Both the position numbers and the translations under genes were made by a program. A DNA stretch of 33,195 nt, from NCBI GenBank assembly GCA_000695325.1, contig AVPN01000411.1, forward strand, positions 20,257 to 53,451, read 5' to 3'. Source of the stretch: Pleurobrachia bachei (taxonomy: Eukaryota > Ctenophora > Tentaculata > Cydippida > Pleurobrachiidae). Below, piece by piece: positions 1 through 10,644 of this stretch. The notes under the pieces were generated by a model that was given only the letters and a program-made list of their open reading frames with translations, was not told the DNA's origin and did not search any database. Numbering within the stretch: the first letter of the stretch is position 1; each line of letters begins with the position of its first letter.

Positions 1-454
1 ATGCGCTTCGGTGTACCTTGCCTTTCCTGTGTACGGCGGCCTGTAGATATTACAAATACGTGTAAGATCATCACCTGTTCCAATAAGGGCTTCCTGCACT
101 TGGAAAGTCTTACACCCTTTCTTTGACTGAGAGAGCTTTATCTTGACACCATTCCTGTAAAGAATTCCAATTCCACCTCCTGCACGCTCTGCCCTTGGTG
201 AGGAGAAAATGTTCCACCCATAGTCCTTGATCTCTTGTAACTTAGCTGTGTCGCTCTGCTTAAGGTAAGTCTCCTGTATCAAACAAATGTCACATCCTTT
301 TTCTTCAAGGTGGGTTATAACTCCTGACGTCTTGTTCATAATTGAGTGAACATTTAACGTACCAACCTTCCAAGTCTTTTTGTCCTCAGATCGTCCCAAG
401 CCCTCGTCAGGTAGACGTTTTTTTCCGCAGAAGATATGCCACTGGTAGTCTCCA
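1..454 (-). CDS. LINE ORF2, N-terminal apurinic endonuclease domain (partial)
   Basis: This frame is open from just after a TGA at 455-457 to the window edge. The first ATG is at 339 and the protein begins MNKTSGVITHLEEKG. Before that ATG the frame already reads KVGTLNVHSI, the usual beginning of LINE endonucleases, so translation may start upstream of or within ORF1. Visible motifs are ICLIQETYL (with the catalytic glutamate), RAGGGIGILY and NIYRPPY, all of the exonuclease-endonuclease-phosphatase fold that nicks target DNA for target-primed reverse transcription. ORF2 overlaps the end of ORF1 in another frame. The reverse transcriptase part lies outside the window. No stop or frameshift is seen in the visible part. 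Confidence 0.85.
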
Positions 455-1642
455 TCAGTCTTGCTCTTGCATTGACATAGAAGGGGCAAAGACCACTAGA
501 TGCCGGATGGGTCTTTGCATGCCTCTTATCCTCCTTGCTTCCACTTTGCTCACAGTTTGCACACTTCATTTTGCCAGTATCATTGTCATGTTTTGCCTTG
601 CACTGCCTAGTGTCGTGATCACCGGTGCAGAAAGCACACACGGCAGCTTTGTCCTTATTTGGGCAGTAAATCGATCCAGCAACATGCCCAAAGCGCTGAC
701 AGTGATAACACTGTGTCACGTAGAACCTATTCTTCACAACATGTTGCCTTAGCTTCAGAAACAGCCTGTCCTTCCTCTCAGAGATTGCCTTTCTCACCTC
801 AGGTGTCACCTGGACCACCGCATACCTCCCTGTTTTGTTGACATGTACCACTCTAATCTCATGTCCATCATCGTTCAGTTTCTTAACCTCCTGATTCTTG
901 TCGCTTACTATCGCTGAAATCAATCGCTCCTTGTCGAGCAAATCCTGGTCCAAATCATTGATCATAATCCGGGGGTCCCTCCTCTTCTCCTTCTCCACGA
1001 ACGTCGATACCTCCAAGAATGGAGAAAGTTTCTCCTTCGCTTGTTCAAGCTGATCATCAGTTTCAAAGTGCAGGTGGGTACGTCTCTTGTTCACAGACAG
1101 GTCCAGAACTGGAATACTCTTCAGTGCTGTCTCGACCTGAGGCTTAACAACAGTACTCCACCGCGTCTCACACATTGGTGTAGTTCCATCATTTCCTTTG
1201 TCCTTGATGCTGAGGTATCTCTTCACCGGAGTACAAGTGCTCCTACCCCAGGAGATGTATCCTGTGAGTGTGACAATGATTTGGGGGCCAGGATTTCGCT
1301 GACCTTAGGTGCCACTAAATCGGGCAAAGTATCCAGTAGATCACTTTTCAGTTTCGCAAATGTGTCTTTCAGGTCATCAGCGGTGAAAGAGGAAGTCGAC
1401 TCAGAGGATGCTGTAGGGCAACGGTGGCCAGAGCCGTCAGGAAGAGCCTGATAAATATTCACCAGAAGTGCCCACAATACCTTCAATGTTCCACCAGTCG
1501 GTGGGGCATCCGCTGCATCCTCAAGGGATTTCGCCATGCTTATACCTTTACACTTATCAGATAAACTCATGGTAAGGAGCTCACCTTTCAAATCCTTCTT
1601 GCACGTAATAACAACATTCATCTGGGTAGCCACACCCGCCAT
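354..1642 (-). pseudogene. LINE ORF1 (zinc-knuckle nucleic-acid-binding protein), in two overlapping frames
   Basis: ORF1 is the RNA-binding partner of the LINE endonuclease/reverse transcriptase. The N-terminal part (1642 down to 1223, 139 residues, starting MAGVATQMNVV) ends in a TGA. The C-terminal part (about 1226 down to 354, 290 codons) continues in another frame and has no ATG at the junction; its apparent start is a GTG. This looks like a single frameshift in a once continuous ORF, although two ORFs joined by programmed frameshifting cannot be excluded. In the C-terminal part, counting from that GTG, a CX2CX4HX6C knuckle begins at residue 173. It is followed by CX2CX3HX4C and a further CANC pair, as in CR1/jockey ORF1 proteins. 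It ends at TAA beside position 354, overlapping ORF2. Confidence 0.8.
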
Positions 1643-1910
1643 CCTGTCCTGTAAATAGAGGCGCGAGGAACCGTTCCTTGCAAGTCTTGGCGTCCTTGGT
1701 TATAACCCAACGAGGTCCTCTGAGATCTGTTTATATAGAAAAACACACCAGACCGTCTTCTCTTGTCTTGTCTTAAAAGAGGGGAAACGAATCCTCAAAT
1801 TAATTTGTTTAAAGTAGTGTTGAAAAGTTTGAAGTAGTAAAATAAGATGACAAATTATGGCCAATTTTCCCAAAAAATCAATTTAATTATCAAATTATTA
1901 ATTAACGTAC

Positions 1911-2152
1911 CTGTTAATGACAACGACATTTTCGACCAAAGTTGGTTCCTTTAATGTCAGTTTCAGCCACTGTTCCGGCAGGCTTGGATCCGAATGATAG
2001 ACTGTATCTGAATTACCATCGAATGCTTTCTCGGGTTCACTTCCAGATACTTCTGTCCGTGCAGTTGCACTAACAATTTCAACTTGTTCTGGAGCGGTTG
2101 TTCCAGAGAGTGTCGCTCCTAGAAGGAACAACAAACACAATGTCCCAGTCAT
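1911..2152 (-). CDS. Secreted F5/8 type C (fucolectin-like) domain protein, first exon only
   Basis: The exon runs from an ATG at 2152 (MTGTLCLLFLLGATLSG) to a GT donor (gtacgt) after position 1911. It encodes 80 codons plus two bases. Residues 1 to about 19 form a hydrophobic signal peptide. Next comes the beginning of a discoidin/F5-F8-type-C galactose-binding fold, recognisable from the EKAFDGNSDT motif (family pattern A.DGN..T), the WLKLTL strand and VENVVVINR before the splice site. Proteins of this family bind glycans outside the cell, often as lectins. No downstream exon is visible between 1910 and 1; that space is taken by the LINE, so the rest lies outside the window. The gene could be intact with a large intron or could be a broken remnant. 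Confidence 0.7.
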
Positions 2153-3126
2153 CTTCAAGCCATCGTCTCAGCTAAAGCAAAACGAAGACAAGGAATACAC
2201 GAAATAAAGGCCTGTGTTTATTTTTCGAGAGCAAGAAAGCAATCCACTAGAAGCAATGTATGGTTCAATCCACAAGATGTGCTGAGCGATTGTTCTCTTG
2301 CTCCCTGTTGCTACATCGTTACTCTCCTTTTTCTACATTTTTTCTACATTCCTATTCGTTACCTTTCTCTCCCTCTCCTTGTTACCTTTCTCTCCCTCTC
2401 CATCTATTCAAGTGTGCGAGCACAGAGAAATATCAAACAAAAAAGTTTCTATCCAATCAAATTGGAAAACTTATAAGTGTATGAAAAGTAACCTATTAAT
2501 TTTAGTTTCGAAATATTGAAATGACCACATTTGTGCTTGCCAGCACAGTGACAACCCGAAGTTTCATAACTTATATAAAAGGTAAAATATATAATTGTAA
2601 TAAGCTGTTTTCTGTACAATATTTGTTGACTGCAATAATTTTCTCTCAGACTAAGCGGTGTTTTATTACTTTTCCATTGTTTAAATCCCACACAGTTAGT
2701 AGCTAGCGAACACAGTGTGTATTGTGTAACTATGGTTACCACATGCCACCGCAATTTGTAACCGCAACACAGTTACACAATTATATTTGAGTCAAATAAT
2801 TTGGGAGACGTTATTCAGTGATAATATCCCCTACTTGGCCACACATTTTCAATGTAACCCCCCCCGTCCTGGTCGAAAGTGTATGCACATCATGGGTCGC
2901 GGTACCCCTGTTTATTGAGCATGCATATCACAGTGTTTTTAGATGGATATGACACACCCCTCAACCCAGTTACTGAAATGATATTGTACATACATAATAT
3001 GTACCTACTTATCATGATCATGAAGTCCAAATTATATTATTGATTCGCCATTCTGAAGTCCGTGTGGAATCTAAATCTCTATTCGACTATCTTGATCTAA
3101 CCCCCTCTTTCAAGATAGTTTCCACC
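2153..3126. other. Intergenic region between the F5/8-C exon and ALG12
   Basis: The two flanking genes are divergent, so promoters for both should lie here. There is a pyrimidine-rich stretch at about 2290-2410 with short repeats (ttacctttctctccctctcc twice). I see no coding potential: the short open frames are low in complexity or lack splice context. The ALG12 start has a good context (ccaccATG). No RNA gene was recognised. Confidence 0.5.
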
Positions 3127-6100
3127 ATGTCAGAAGATGTGATAAAGTTCAAACTAAAGAAAGATGAGCTCATCATGTTGGGTGTCATATTCTTCTATCT
3201 CTCCTGCTGTCCCTACAACAAGGTAGCAATAATAGAAATATCGGATAGTTTATTCCATGACTGACCTTCATGTCTCCTACTTTTCAGGTAGAAGAGAGTT
3301 TCAACACCCAGGCGATACATGATATCATATACAACACAAAGTACCTGTACTATTACGATCATATTACTTTTCCAGGTATAGATGTGTTTTAGAAAGGGGA
3401 CTTTAAATTCTTTCTTTCCCATATTGTTTTATACATTTTCTCTACCCCACTCTAATAGAGAGTCTCTACCCCTTACTACCCCTCGCTACCCCTCTCACTA
3501 CCTCTCTATATTATATCCCTCTCCACCCCACTCTCTGTACACTGTACAGCCCACTACCTCTCTCTCTCTCACTATCTCCACCCCTCTCTCTCCATATCCC
3601 CCTCTTCACCCCTCTCTACCCCCTCTCTACCCCTCTCTAGTCTCTATCCCTCTCTACCCCCTGGCCCCTCTCTCCACACCACTCTACCCCTCTCCCTACG
3701 CCCCTCTCTACTTCACAGGATCAGTTCCACGTACGTTCATGGGTGCTATAACAGTAGCACTGCCCACTGGTCTAATCAGCTACCTAACATCCTGCACCAA
3801 GGCAGTCACCTACATGATAGCACGGGCTGTGTTAGGGTTCTATGTTGTCTGGGCGTTCAGCACCTTTAGACGGGCTGTAAAGAAGGCATTCGGTAATTTG
3901 GTGAGTCACCCCATCCCCTCTACTCTACTTTATGTACACTGTGTTGAGTCCTGTAACACTGCTGTATATTTGTATTGGTAAATTGTCCCTGTAAATGTTA
4001 GATGTATTGAGGCACACTAACACGTGCTCGTGTAATTGAATCCTATATTACACGTGCAGTGTTTCCTAATTCCTATGCCATCTGTTGCTGTCTATAAAGT
4101 TGTTTCATTGTTGTTATGATCACCCCCGCCCCTTTTCACGTCATCCCCCTCCCCCTTCAGACTGGTAACCTGCTGGTGGCAATAACATGTTCCCAGTTCC
4201 ATTTCCTATTCTACGCCTCCCGGACACTACCAAATACCTTTGGAATGTGCTGTATGCTGATCGCTACTGCCTACTGGGTCACCAAGCAGTGGGAGAACTT
4301 TCTATGGTGAGAATTGTGCTGTTAGAATACTTTTGCATTTGGGAGAAATAGAAAAAGATAGTTGAGAGACTGTTAAGAGTTTTAAGGGAAACAGTTAGAG
4401 AGGGTGGCAAGAGTGTTGATTTTACGATCCCGTCTAATACCAATACTAGTGTTTTTGATATTCTGTTTCTTCCCAGGTGGTCAGGGTTGGCTGTTCTTAT
4501 ATTCCGATCTGAGCTCATGATACTTCTTGGTCCCATGCTGCTTTGGGAACTAGTCAAAGAAAAGCTGAAAATGGATGAGGTAAGAAAAGGAGAGGGAGAG
4601 AGTGAAAAAGAGAATGGCGTAAGAAAGAAGTCTTTAAACCGAAAATAAGCACTTGTTTTCAGCCAGTTTTCTTAGCACTTTGTGTACTGGACAATGATTA
4701 TCAAAGGCTCAAAGCCATTATACACAGAGCATTATCCATGTTTGAAGCATAATGACGCCTATAATGTTTTCCAGTATTTGTACACAAAATGGGTTGAGAA
4801 AGGGATAATCATGATTCACTACGAAAAAAGAAATTTAGGTTTTTAAAAAGCCCCAAATCCACTTTTGTCCACAAAGCACTATATATGCTGCAGTTATACC
4901 GTTCACTTCACCGCTTGCACCTCCGGTTACGGAAGAGTCACGTGGTTGTCTATCATGTGATAGTGTTGGGATACCCTGATGACGTAAGCACGTGTGTGAG
5001 TGTGAGTGTATGACGTAAGCAAGAACTGAATGTGTGAGTGCGATATCATTCCTAAATACTGTCATTCTGCGTGCTGTGCGAGGTATAATATGTGGGGTAC
5101 CACGTGGGACACTGTGAGATCTAAGTGTGAGGGCTCGACTATCACTATCACTGTGAAACATGTAACTTTTTATAAGACCTGTATGCAAAACTTTCGGCCG
5201 ACCTATTAATTGTTTTGGGAATATTTTTCACAACCAGAAAGCTTGCCATGCAGATTTATCTTTGTAAAAATAGTGACAAACATCGTGTCTCTTAGTAACC
5301 CAATAACCTCCTTCCCAGATTTTAATGCCTGGTATACAGACTGCGGCCCTCCTACTTCTGGTGTGCTGCTCTATCGACACATATCTGTGGAGGTACACAG
5401 TATGGCCCGAGGCTGTGGTACTGTACTACAATACCTGGCTGAATAAAAGCAGTGATTGGGGAACACAACCCTTGTTATGGTAAGCTAACTTGGGGGGATC
5501 TTGGGTGATAGTTGATATCCCTTGTACGTTACCAGTTGGTTACAGTTGCATCCTCAATTTACCTGACTCCTCATGGGATGGTATTTCGAAGTGCACGGTT
5601 AATCGAGGATCAAGGAAGTTTAATTAGTAATGTTTCAATTAACTAGAACTACTTTTCTATCTCTATCATGTATCCATAAATCCCAGGTATTTCTACTCGG
5701 CTCTCCCCCGAGCCATGCTCACAGCTCTACCTCTCGCCGTTGCTGGCTCTCTCTTCGACAGAAAGGTCCTCAAGTTCATCAGTCCTGCCCTTCTCTTCCT
5801 CTCCCTCTACTCGCTCCTCCCCCACAAGGAACTGAGGTAAGTTACTGCTTATTAGGGGGAGGGGGAAGTTTCTATTAATTAGTGAGAGAGAGCGACTTAG
5901 GGTGGGTTCCACGTGTGATATTTTCCATGAATAGCATTTCTCTACTCTACACGATCATCAAAGAGACGTACTATTAATTAGGGATCGGACCCATTCTGTT
6001 TTACATTTTGATAACCTACTCCTTCACAAATTCCTCTCTCAGATTTGTGCTGTACGCGGTCCCCCTGCTAAATGTAGCAGCAGCCAGTTTTATTGCCAGC

Positions 6101-9100
6101 CTTTGGAAGAAGGGTATGGTGTTTAAACTAGCTACCATCGGGTGCCTTCTTGTCAATATTGCCTGTAAGTTCATAGTTAACTTCTTGTTCATAATTGAAG
6201 TAATCATATCGAGCTCAACTCTATGTCACATACACCAAGCGTACAGTCATGCGTTTCCTCTCCTAAGTCTATCCTTCGCCCCCCCTGCCCACTGGTCTAA
6301 TCAGCTACCTAACATCCTGCACCAAGGCAGTCACCTACATGATAGCACGGGCTGTGTTAGGGTTCTATGTTGTCTGGGCGTTCAGCACCTTTAGACGGGC
6401 TGTAAAGAAGGCATTCGGTAATTTGGTGAGTCACCCCATCCCCTCTACTCTACTTTATGTACACTGTGTTGAGTCCTGTAACACTGCTGTATATTTGTAT
6501 TGGTAAATTGTCCCTGTAAATGTTAGATGTATTGAGGCACACTAACACGTGCTCGTGTAATTGAATCCTATATTACACGTGCAGTGTTTCCTAATTCCTA
6601 TGCCATCTGTTGCTGTCTATAAAGTTGTTTCATTGTTGTTATGATCACCCCCGCCCCTTTTCACGTCATCCCCCTCCCCCTTCAGACTGGTAACCTGCTG
6701 GTGGCAATAACATGTTCCCAGTTCCATTTCCTATTCTACGCCTCCCGGACACTACCAAATACCTTTGGAATGTGCTGTATGCTGATCGCTACTGCCTACT
6801 GGGTCACCAAGCAGTGGGAAAACTTTCTATGGTGAGAGAATTGTTCGGCAGGGAGAGAGAGAAGAAGAAATAGATAAAGAGCCGAGAGGAGAAAGATTTG
6901 TTATGTTCTAACCCTACCGCCCGAAACACAGTCTAGCCAGGCAAAGAGAGACAGTGTTTTTGATATTCCATTTCTTCTCAGGTGGTCAGGGTTGGCCGTA
7001 CTTATCTTCCGATCTGAACTAATGATTCTTCTTGGTCCAATGCTGCTTTGGGAACTAGTCAAGGAGAAACTAAAGATGGACGAGGTAAGAAAGGGAGGGA
7101 GAGAGGGAGGGAGGGAGGGAAATGAAGAGAGAGAAACAGTCTTTAAACCGAAAATAAGCACTTGTTTTCAGCCAGCAATCAGCATTCTTAGCACTTTGTG
7201 TACTGAACAATGATTATCAAAGGCTCAAAGCTATTATGCACAGAGCATTATCCATGTTCAATCGAAGCCCATTTCTGAAGCATAGTGACGCCTATAATGT
7301 TTTCCAATATTTGTACACACAATGGGTTGAGCATGGGATAATCATAATTCGCAACAACAGAACAAATCTAGGTTTTTAAAAAGCCCCAATACTGAATACA
7401 GTTCACAAACACTTTGGCAATTAAGTTACCCCTCAATGCGAGCGTAATAGGGGTGACTTAGTAACCAAAAGAGCACTATATATGCTGCAGTTATATCGAT
7501 CACTTTACCGGTTGCACCTCCGGTTACGGAAGAGTCACGTGGTTGTCTATCATGTGGTAGTGTTGGGATACCCCGATGACGTAAGCACGTGTGCGAGTGT
7601 GAGTGTGAGATTGTGACGTAAGCAAGAGCTGTACATGTGCGTGTGAGATGAGAGAATCATTCCTAAATACTGGCGTTGAATGCGTTCTGTGCGAGGGATA
7701 CTATACTATGTGGGGTATTACGTGCGACACTGTGAGATCCAAGTGTGAGGGCTCGACTATCACTGTGAAACATGTACCTTTTTATGAGGCATGTATACAA
7801 AACTTTCAGCCGAACTGTTAACTGTTTTTGGAAGATTTTTCATAACCGAAAAGCTTGCCACGGCCACGCAGGTTTATACTCCTTATAAAACTACTGATTA
7901 CGAACTTGGTGTTTTTAGTAACCCAATATTATATTTCTCAGATTTTAATGCCTGGTATCCAGACTGCAGCTCTCCTGCTTCTGGTGTGCTGCTCTATCGA
8001 CACTTATCTGTGGAGGTACACAGTGTGGCCCGAGGCTGTGGTTCTGTACTACAATACCTGGCTGAACAAGAGTAGTGATTGGGGAACACAACCCTTGTTA
8101 TGGTGAGCTATTTGGGTGTATTTTGATCTCTTTGATTTACCGGGATCCCGCTCGTTCAAGGAAGTAATTAGTAATGTTTCAATTAACTCCATCTCTATCT
8201 TGTCTAATAATCCTAGGTATTTCTACTCGGCTCTCCCCCGAGCCATGCTCACAGCTCTACCTCTCGCCGTTGCTGGCTCTCTCTTCGACAGAAAGGTCCT
8301 CAAGTTCATAAGCCCTGCCCTTCTCTTCCTCTGTCTCTACTCGCTCCTTCCCCACAAGGAACTAAGGTAGGTTACTACTAATTAGGGGGGATGTTACTAT
8401 TAATTAGGTAGGGAGACTTGACTTAGGGCGGGTTCCATATGTGTGGTATTTTCGAACTCCATGAATATCATGTCTCTACTCTACACGATCATCAAAGAGA
8501 GTTACTAGTTACTACTAATTAGGAATCGAAGGAGGAGAGTTACTACTAATTAGGGATGGAACCTATTCTGTTTTGCATTTTGATGACCTTTGATTCACAG
8601 ATACCTCTCTCAGATTTGTGCTGTACGCGGTCCCCCTGCTAAATGTAGCAGCAGCCAGTTTTATTGCCAGCCTTTGGAAGAAGGGTATGGTGTTTAAACT
8701 AGCTACCATCGGGTGCCTTCTTGTCAATATTGCCTGTAAGTTCATAGTTAACTTCTTGTTCATAATTGAAGTAATCATATCGAGCTCAACTCTATGTCAC
8801 ATACACCAAGCGTACAGTCATGCGTTTCCTCTCCTAAGTCTATCCTTCGCCCCGAGCGACTTAGGGTGGGTTCCACGTGTGATATTTTCCATGAATAGCA
8901 TTTCTCTACTCTACACGATCATCAAAGAGACGTACTATTAATTAGGGATCGGACCCATTCTGTTTTACATTTTGATAACCTACTCCTTCACAAATTCCTC
9001 TCTCAGATTTGTGCTGTACGCGGTCCCCCTGCTAAATGTAGCAGCAGCCAGTTTTATTGCCAGTCTTTGGAAGAAGGGTCTGGTGTTTAAACTAGCTACC

Positions 9101-9816
9101 ATGGGGTGCCTTCTTGTTAATATTGCCTGTAAGTTCATGGTTCACTTGTAAGTCTACGGTTAGTTTGAAAGTTAGCTTACAGTTACTTTCAGTTTTGTAT
9201 GTCCTCCCATATCTATTCTCTTTTCTCATCATCTTCTTCTCTGCAGGCAGTGGGGTGTTCCTCTCGATCCCCCTGACCCATCCCTAACCCCTCCGTCTTC
9301 TATAACAGGCAGTGGGGTGTTCCTCTCGGCGTCCTACCACAACTACCCAGGTGGAACTGCAATGACATCACTTCACTCCCAGTACCCCTGTACCACTAAC
9401 ACAACTGTGTACATTGGCAACTACGCAGCACAGAATGGAGTCTCAAGGTACCTGACACAGGGGTTGTGGTTTGGGGAAGGGTGCATTTGAGGGATGATTA
9501 TGGCTAGATGCGTTGGGTTGTTTCGGTTTTGGCCTTTGGGGGTGGCATTCGGAGGTTATGCACATGTCCATATGATATGAGTTCTGGTAGGAATTAGAGC
9601 GAGAGCGCAGTGACTATTTAATTCGCCGCTAAGAAACTAGGAACTAGAAAGTGGTAATAAGAGCTTTATTGTTTATCTTCCACATGTGTAATTTACATCA
9701 GAGGCACAAGTGTAATACACGTTTCCTGAGGTGTACTTCAGTAATTTTATAATGTAGCCGGTAGCTGTAGTAATGGGACGTATCAAATGGCATCTTTTAT
9801 TATAGCTCTATCTTTC

Positions 9817-9889
<73 letters not shown>

Positions 9890-10644
9890 ATCCCTCTCTC
9901 CCTCTCTATCTCTCTCTCTCTCTTCCTCTTCATAGTTCATTACCCAAATGACATTCCCGATCCACGGTCACTGTATGTGATCATTCTGTGCTCCTATTGT
10001 TGTTGTGCCATATTCCGGCAAAATATTCTAAAGGCCAAATCTCTTTCTCTCTCGCTCTCCATATCTTTCTTATTTTCCCTGACTTTTCCCACTTGATTTG
10101 TATTTTGACACTCTCTCTGCTTATCTGTAACTAATCCAGACAATGTCTGGCATGATGTAATTCTGTACTACATAATATTAAAAACATGATCTCACTTTTC
10201 CATATAACTGCTACAGTTGTCAGTCATTGCACCTCTCAAGCTTCGAGTGAGGTCATGCTATTCCACCTCCGAAGTTGGCCTTTGATAACACAAATCATGT
10301 TGTTCTCAACATTGTTGTCCTGAAAATATTTTGATGATTTGACTCCCCCCGTGTTTATCAGGTTTGGAGAAGAATGTGAATCGCTCTACGGGCACCGCCA
10401 ATGGAACTACGTCAAAACAGAAAACCTTACAGTTGAGAAAATCCGCCATTACGATATCTTACTAGTGGAGCCCTCAGAATCGGAGAGATACTCCCTGACT
10501 CATCAAGTTGTTGAGAAGTTTTATGTTTTTGCAGGACTTGATATTAGCACCGCGGTGCCGTTTATTAGGACTAAAAAGAGGGAAGCAATATATCTGATGA
10601 AGAGTAAGAAATTAAAGAAGAATATTGAAGTAAAGGGTTTTTAG
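3127..10644 (+). CDS. ALG12: ALG12, dolichyl-P-mannose:Man7GlcNAc2-PP-dolichol alpha-1,6-mannosyltransferase
   Basis: ALG12 adds the eighth mannose to the lipid-linked oligosaccharide in the ER lumen (N-glycan precursor pathway, family GT22, multipass membrane protein). Exons: 3127-3222, 3288-3375, 3719-3900, 4161-4306, 4477-4579, 5319-5479, 5687-5836, exon 8 (best copy 9007-9128), 9309-9447 and 10362-10644. They sum to 1470 nt, 489 residues, close to the 488 of human ALG12. Diagnostic features are the first luminal loop [58 protein letters not shown], the GT22 motif [18 protein letters not shown] and FHNYPGG-like HNYPGG. All introns are GT-AG with matching phases. Exons 4-7 have a second complete copy (6686-8366) and exon 8 has three copies, so exon choice in the mature message is ambiguous. 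Exon 8 ends in phase 1 while exon 4 begins in phase 0, so both blocks cannot be included in series without a frameshift. Confidence 0.93.
3465..3716 (+). repeat. Degenerate pyrimidine minisatellite (CCCTCTCTAC-like) in ALG12 intron 2
   Basis: About 250 bases consist almost only of C and T with scattered A, built on variants of cccctctctacc. The tract runs directly into the 3' splice site of exon 3 (acceptor at 3718) and so acts as an extreme polypyrimidine tract. The long open frame across it is an artefact of its composition. Confidence 0.8.
3760..6284 (+). repeat. ALG12 tandem block, copy 1 (3' part of exon 3 to intron 8)
   Basis: This 2.5-kb segment contains the 3' part of exon 3 (to 3900), exon 4 (4161-4306), exon 5 (4477-4579), exon 6 (5319-5479), exon 7 (5687-5836) and exon 8 (6043-6164), plus part of intron 8. 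At 6284/6285 it runs directly into a second copy that restarts inside exon 3. The shared junction word is ctgcccactgg. Exon 8 of this copy and its following intron are identical over more than 200 bases to the copy at 8614-8853. Confidence 0.92.
6285..8853 (+). repeat. ALG12 tandem block, copy 2 (exons 3'-8 repeated)
   Basis: This is a direct repeat of 3760-6284. It contains a 5'-truncated exon 3 without an acceptor (6285-6425), exon 4 (6686-6831), exon 5 (6982-7084), exon 6 (7942-8102), exon 7 (8217-8366) and exon 8 (8614-8735), all with intact GT-AG sites and the same phases. From 6285 to about 6834 it is nearly identical to copy 1. From there to about 8600 introns and third codon positions differ and intron lengths have changed. 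From 8614 to 8853 it is again identical. The encoded exons 4-7 differ from copy 1 by one residue (Ser to Cys in exon 7). Confidence 0.92.
8854..9140 (+). repeat. ALG12 third copy of exon 8 and its upstream intron
   Basis: The sequence starting gagcgacttagggtggg repeats 5890 onward, so it begins inside intron 7 and carries a third exon 8 (9007-9128). It differs from the other two exon 8 copies at a few bases, giving Met to Leu and Ile to Met changes. Its following intron diverges after about 12 bases and leads to the unique exon 9. This copy is therefore the one colinear with the 3' end of the gene. Confidence 0.88.
9244..9328 (+). repeat. Duplicated splice acceptor of ALG12 exon 9
   Basis: A 23-base word, caggcagtggggtgttcctctcg in two parts (caggcagtgggg then tgttcctctcg), occurs at 9244-9266 and again at 9306-9328. 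The second copy is the real acceptor plus the first bases of exon 9. Splicing to the first copy would keep the frame for about a dozen codons and then reach TAA, so it is a potential decoy or poison acceptor. Confidence 0.8.
9810..9930 (+). repeat. (CT)n microsatellite in ALG12 intron 9
   Basis: An almost uninterrupted CT dinucleotide run of about 120 bases with a few C and A interruptions, within the intron between exons 9 and 10. The rest of that intron (9448-10361) shows no coding signal. Confidence 0.95.

Larger units (their letters stand above)
1..1790 (-). mobile_element. Non-LTR retrotransposon (LINE, CR1/jockey-like), 5' portion
   Basis: The minus strand reads a LINE from its 5' end (about position 1790) toward base 1, where the window cuts it off inside ORF2. 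It holds an ORF1 with CCHC zinc knuckles and the start of an ORF2 endonuclease with the NIYRPPY motif. The two-ORF layout and the knuckle-bearing ORF1 fit the CR1/L2/jockey group. The exact 5' boundary is uncertain: I place it near the T-rich, CTTGTCTTGTC-containing stretch at 1755-1790, where the sequence becomes AT-rich and unremarkable. The F5/8-type-C exon begins only about 120 bases beyond on the same strand, so the element probably lies in that gene's first intron, in sense orientation. The clade assignment is inference. Confidence 0.85.

Noticed and set aside
342-752. Open frame on the plus strand across the LINE
   Set aside because: It is antisense to the zinc-knuckle part of ORF1, which has clear family motifs. 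The plus-strand frame has none.
3382-3981. 199-codon open frame
   Set aside because: Most of it translates the pyrimidine minisatellite of ALG12 intron 2. Only its last part overlaps the real exon 3, which has a proper acceptor at 3718.
4835-5188. 117-codon minus-strand open frame in ALG12 intron 5
   Set aside because: The matching part of the second copy (about 7450-7790) does not preserve the frame, so there is no coding constraint.
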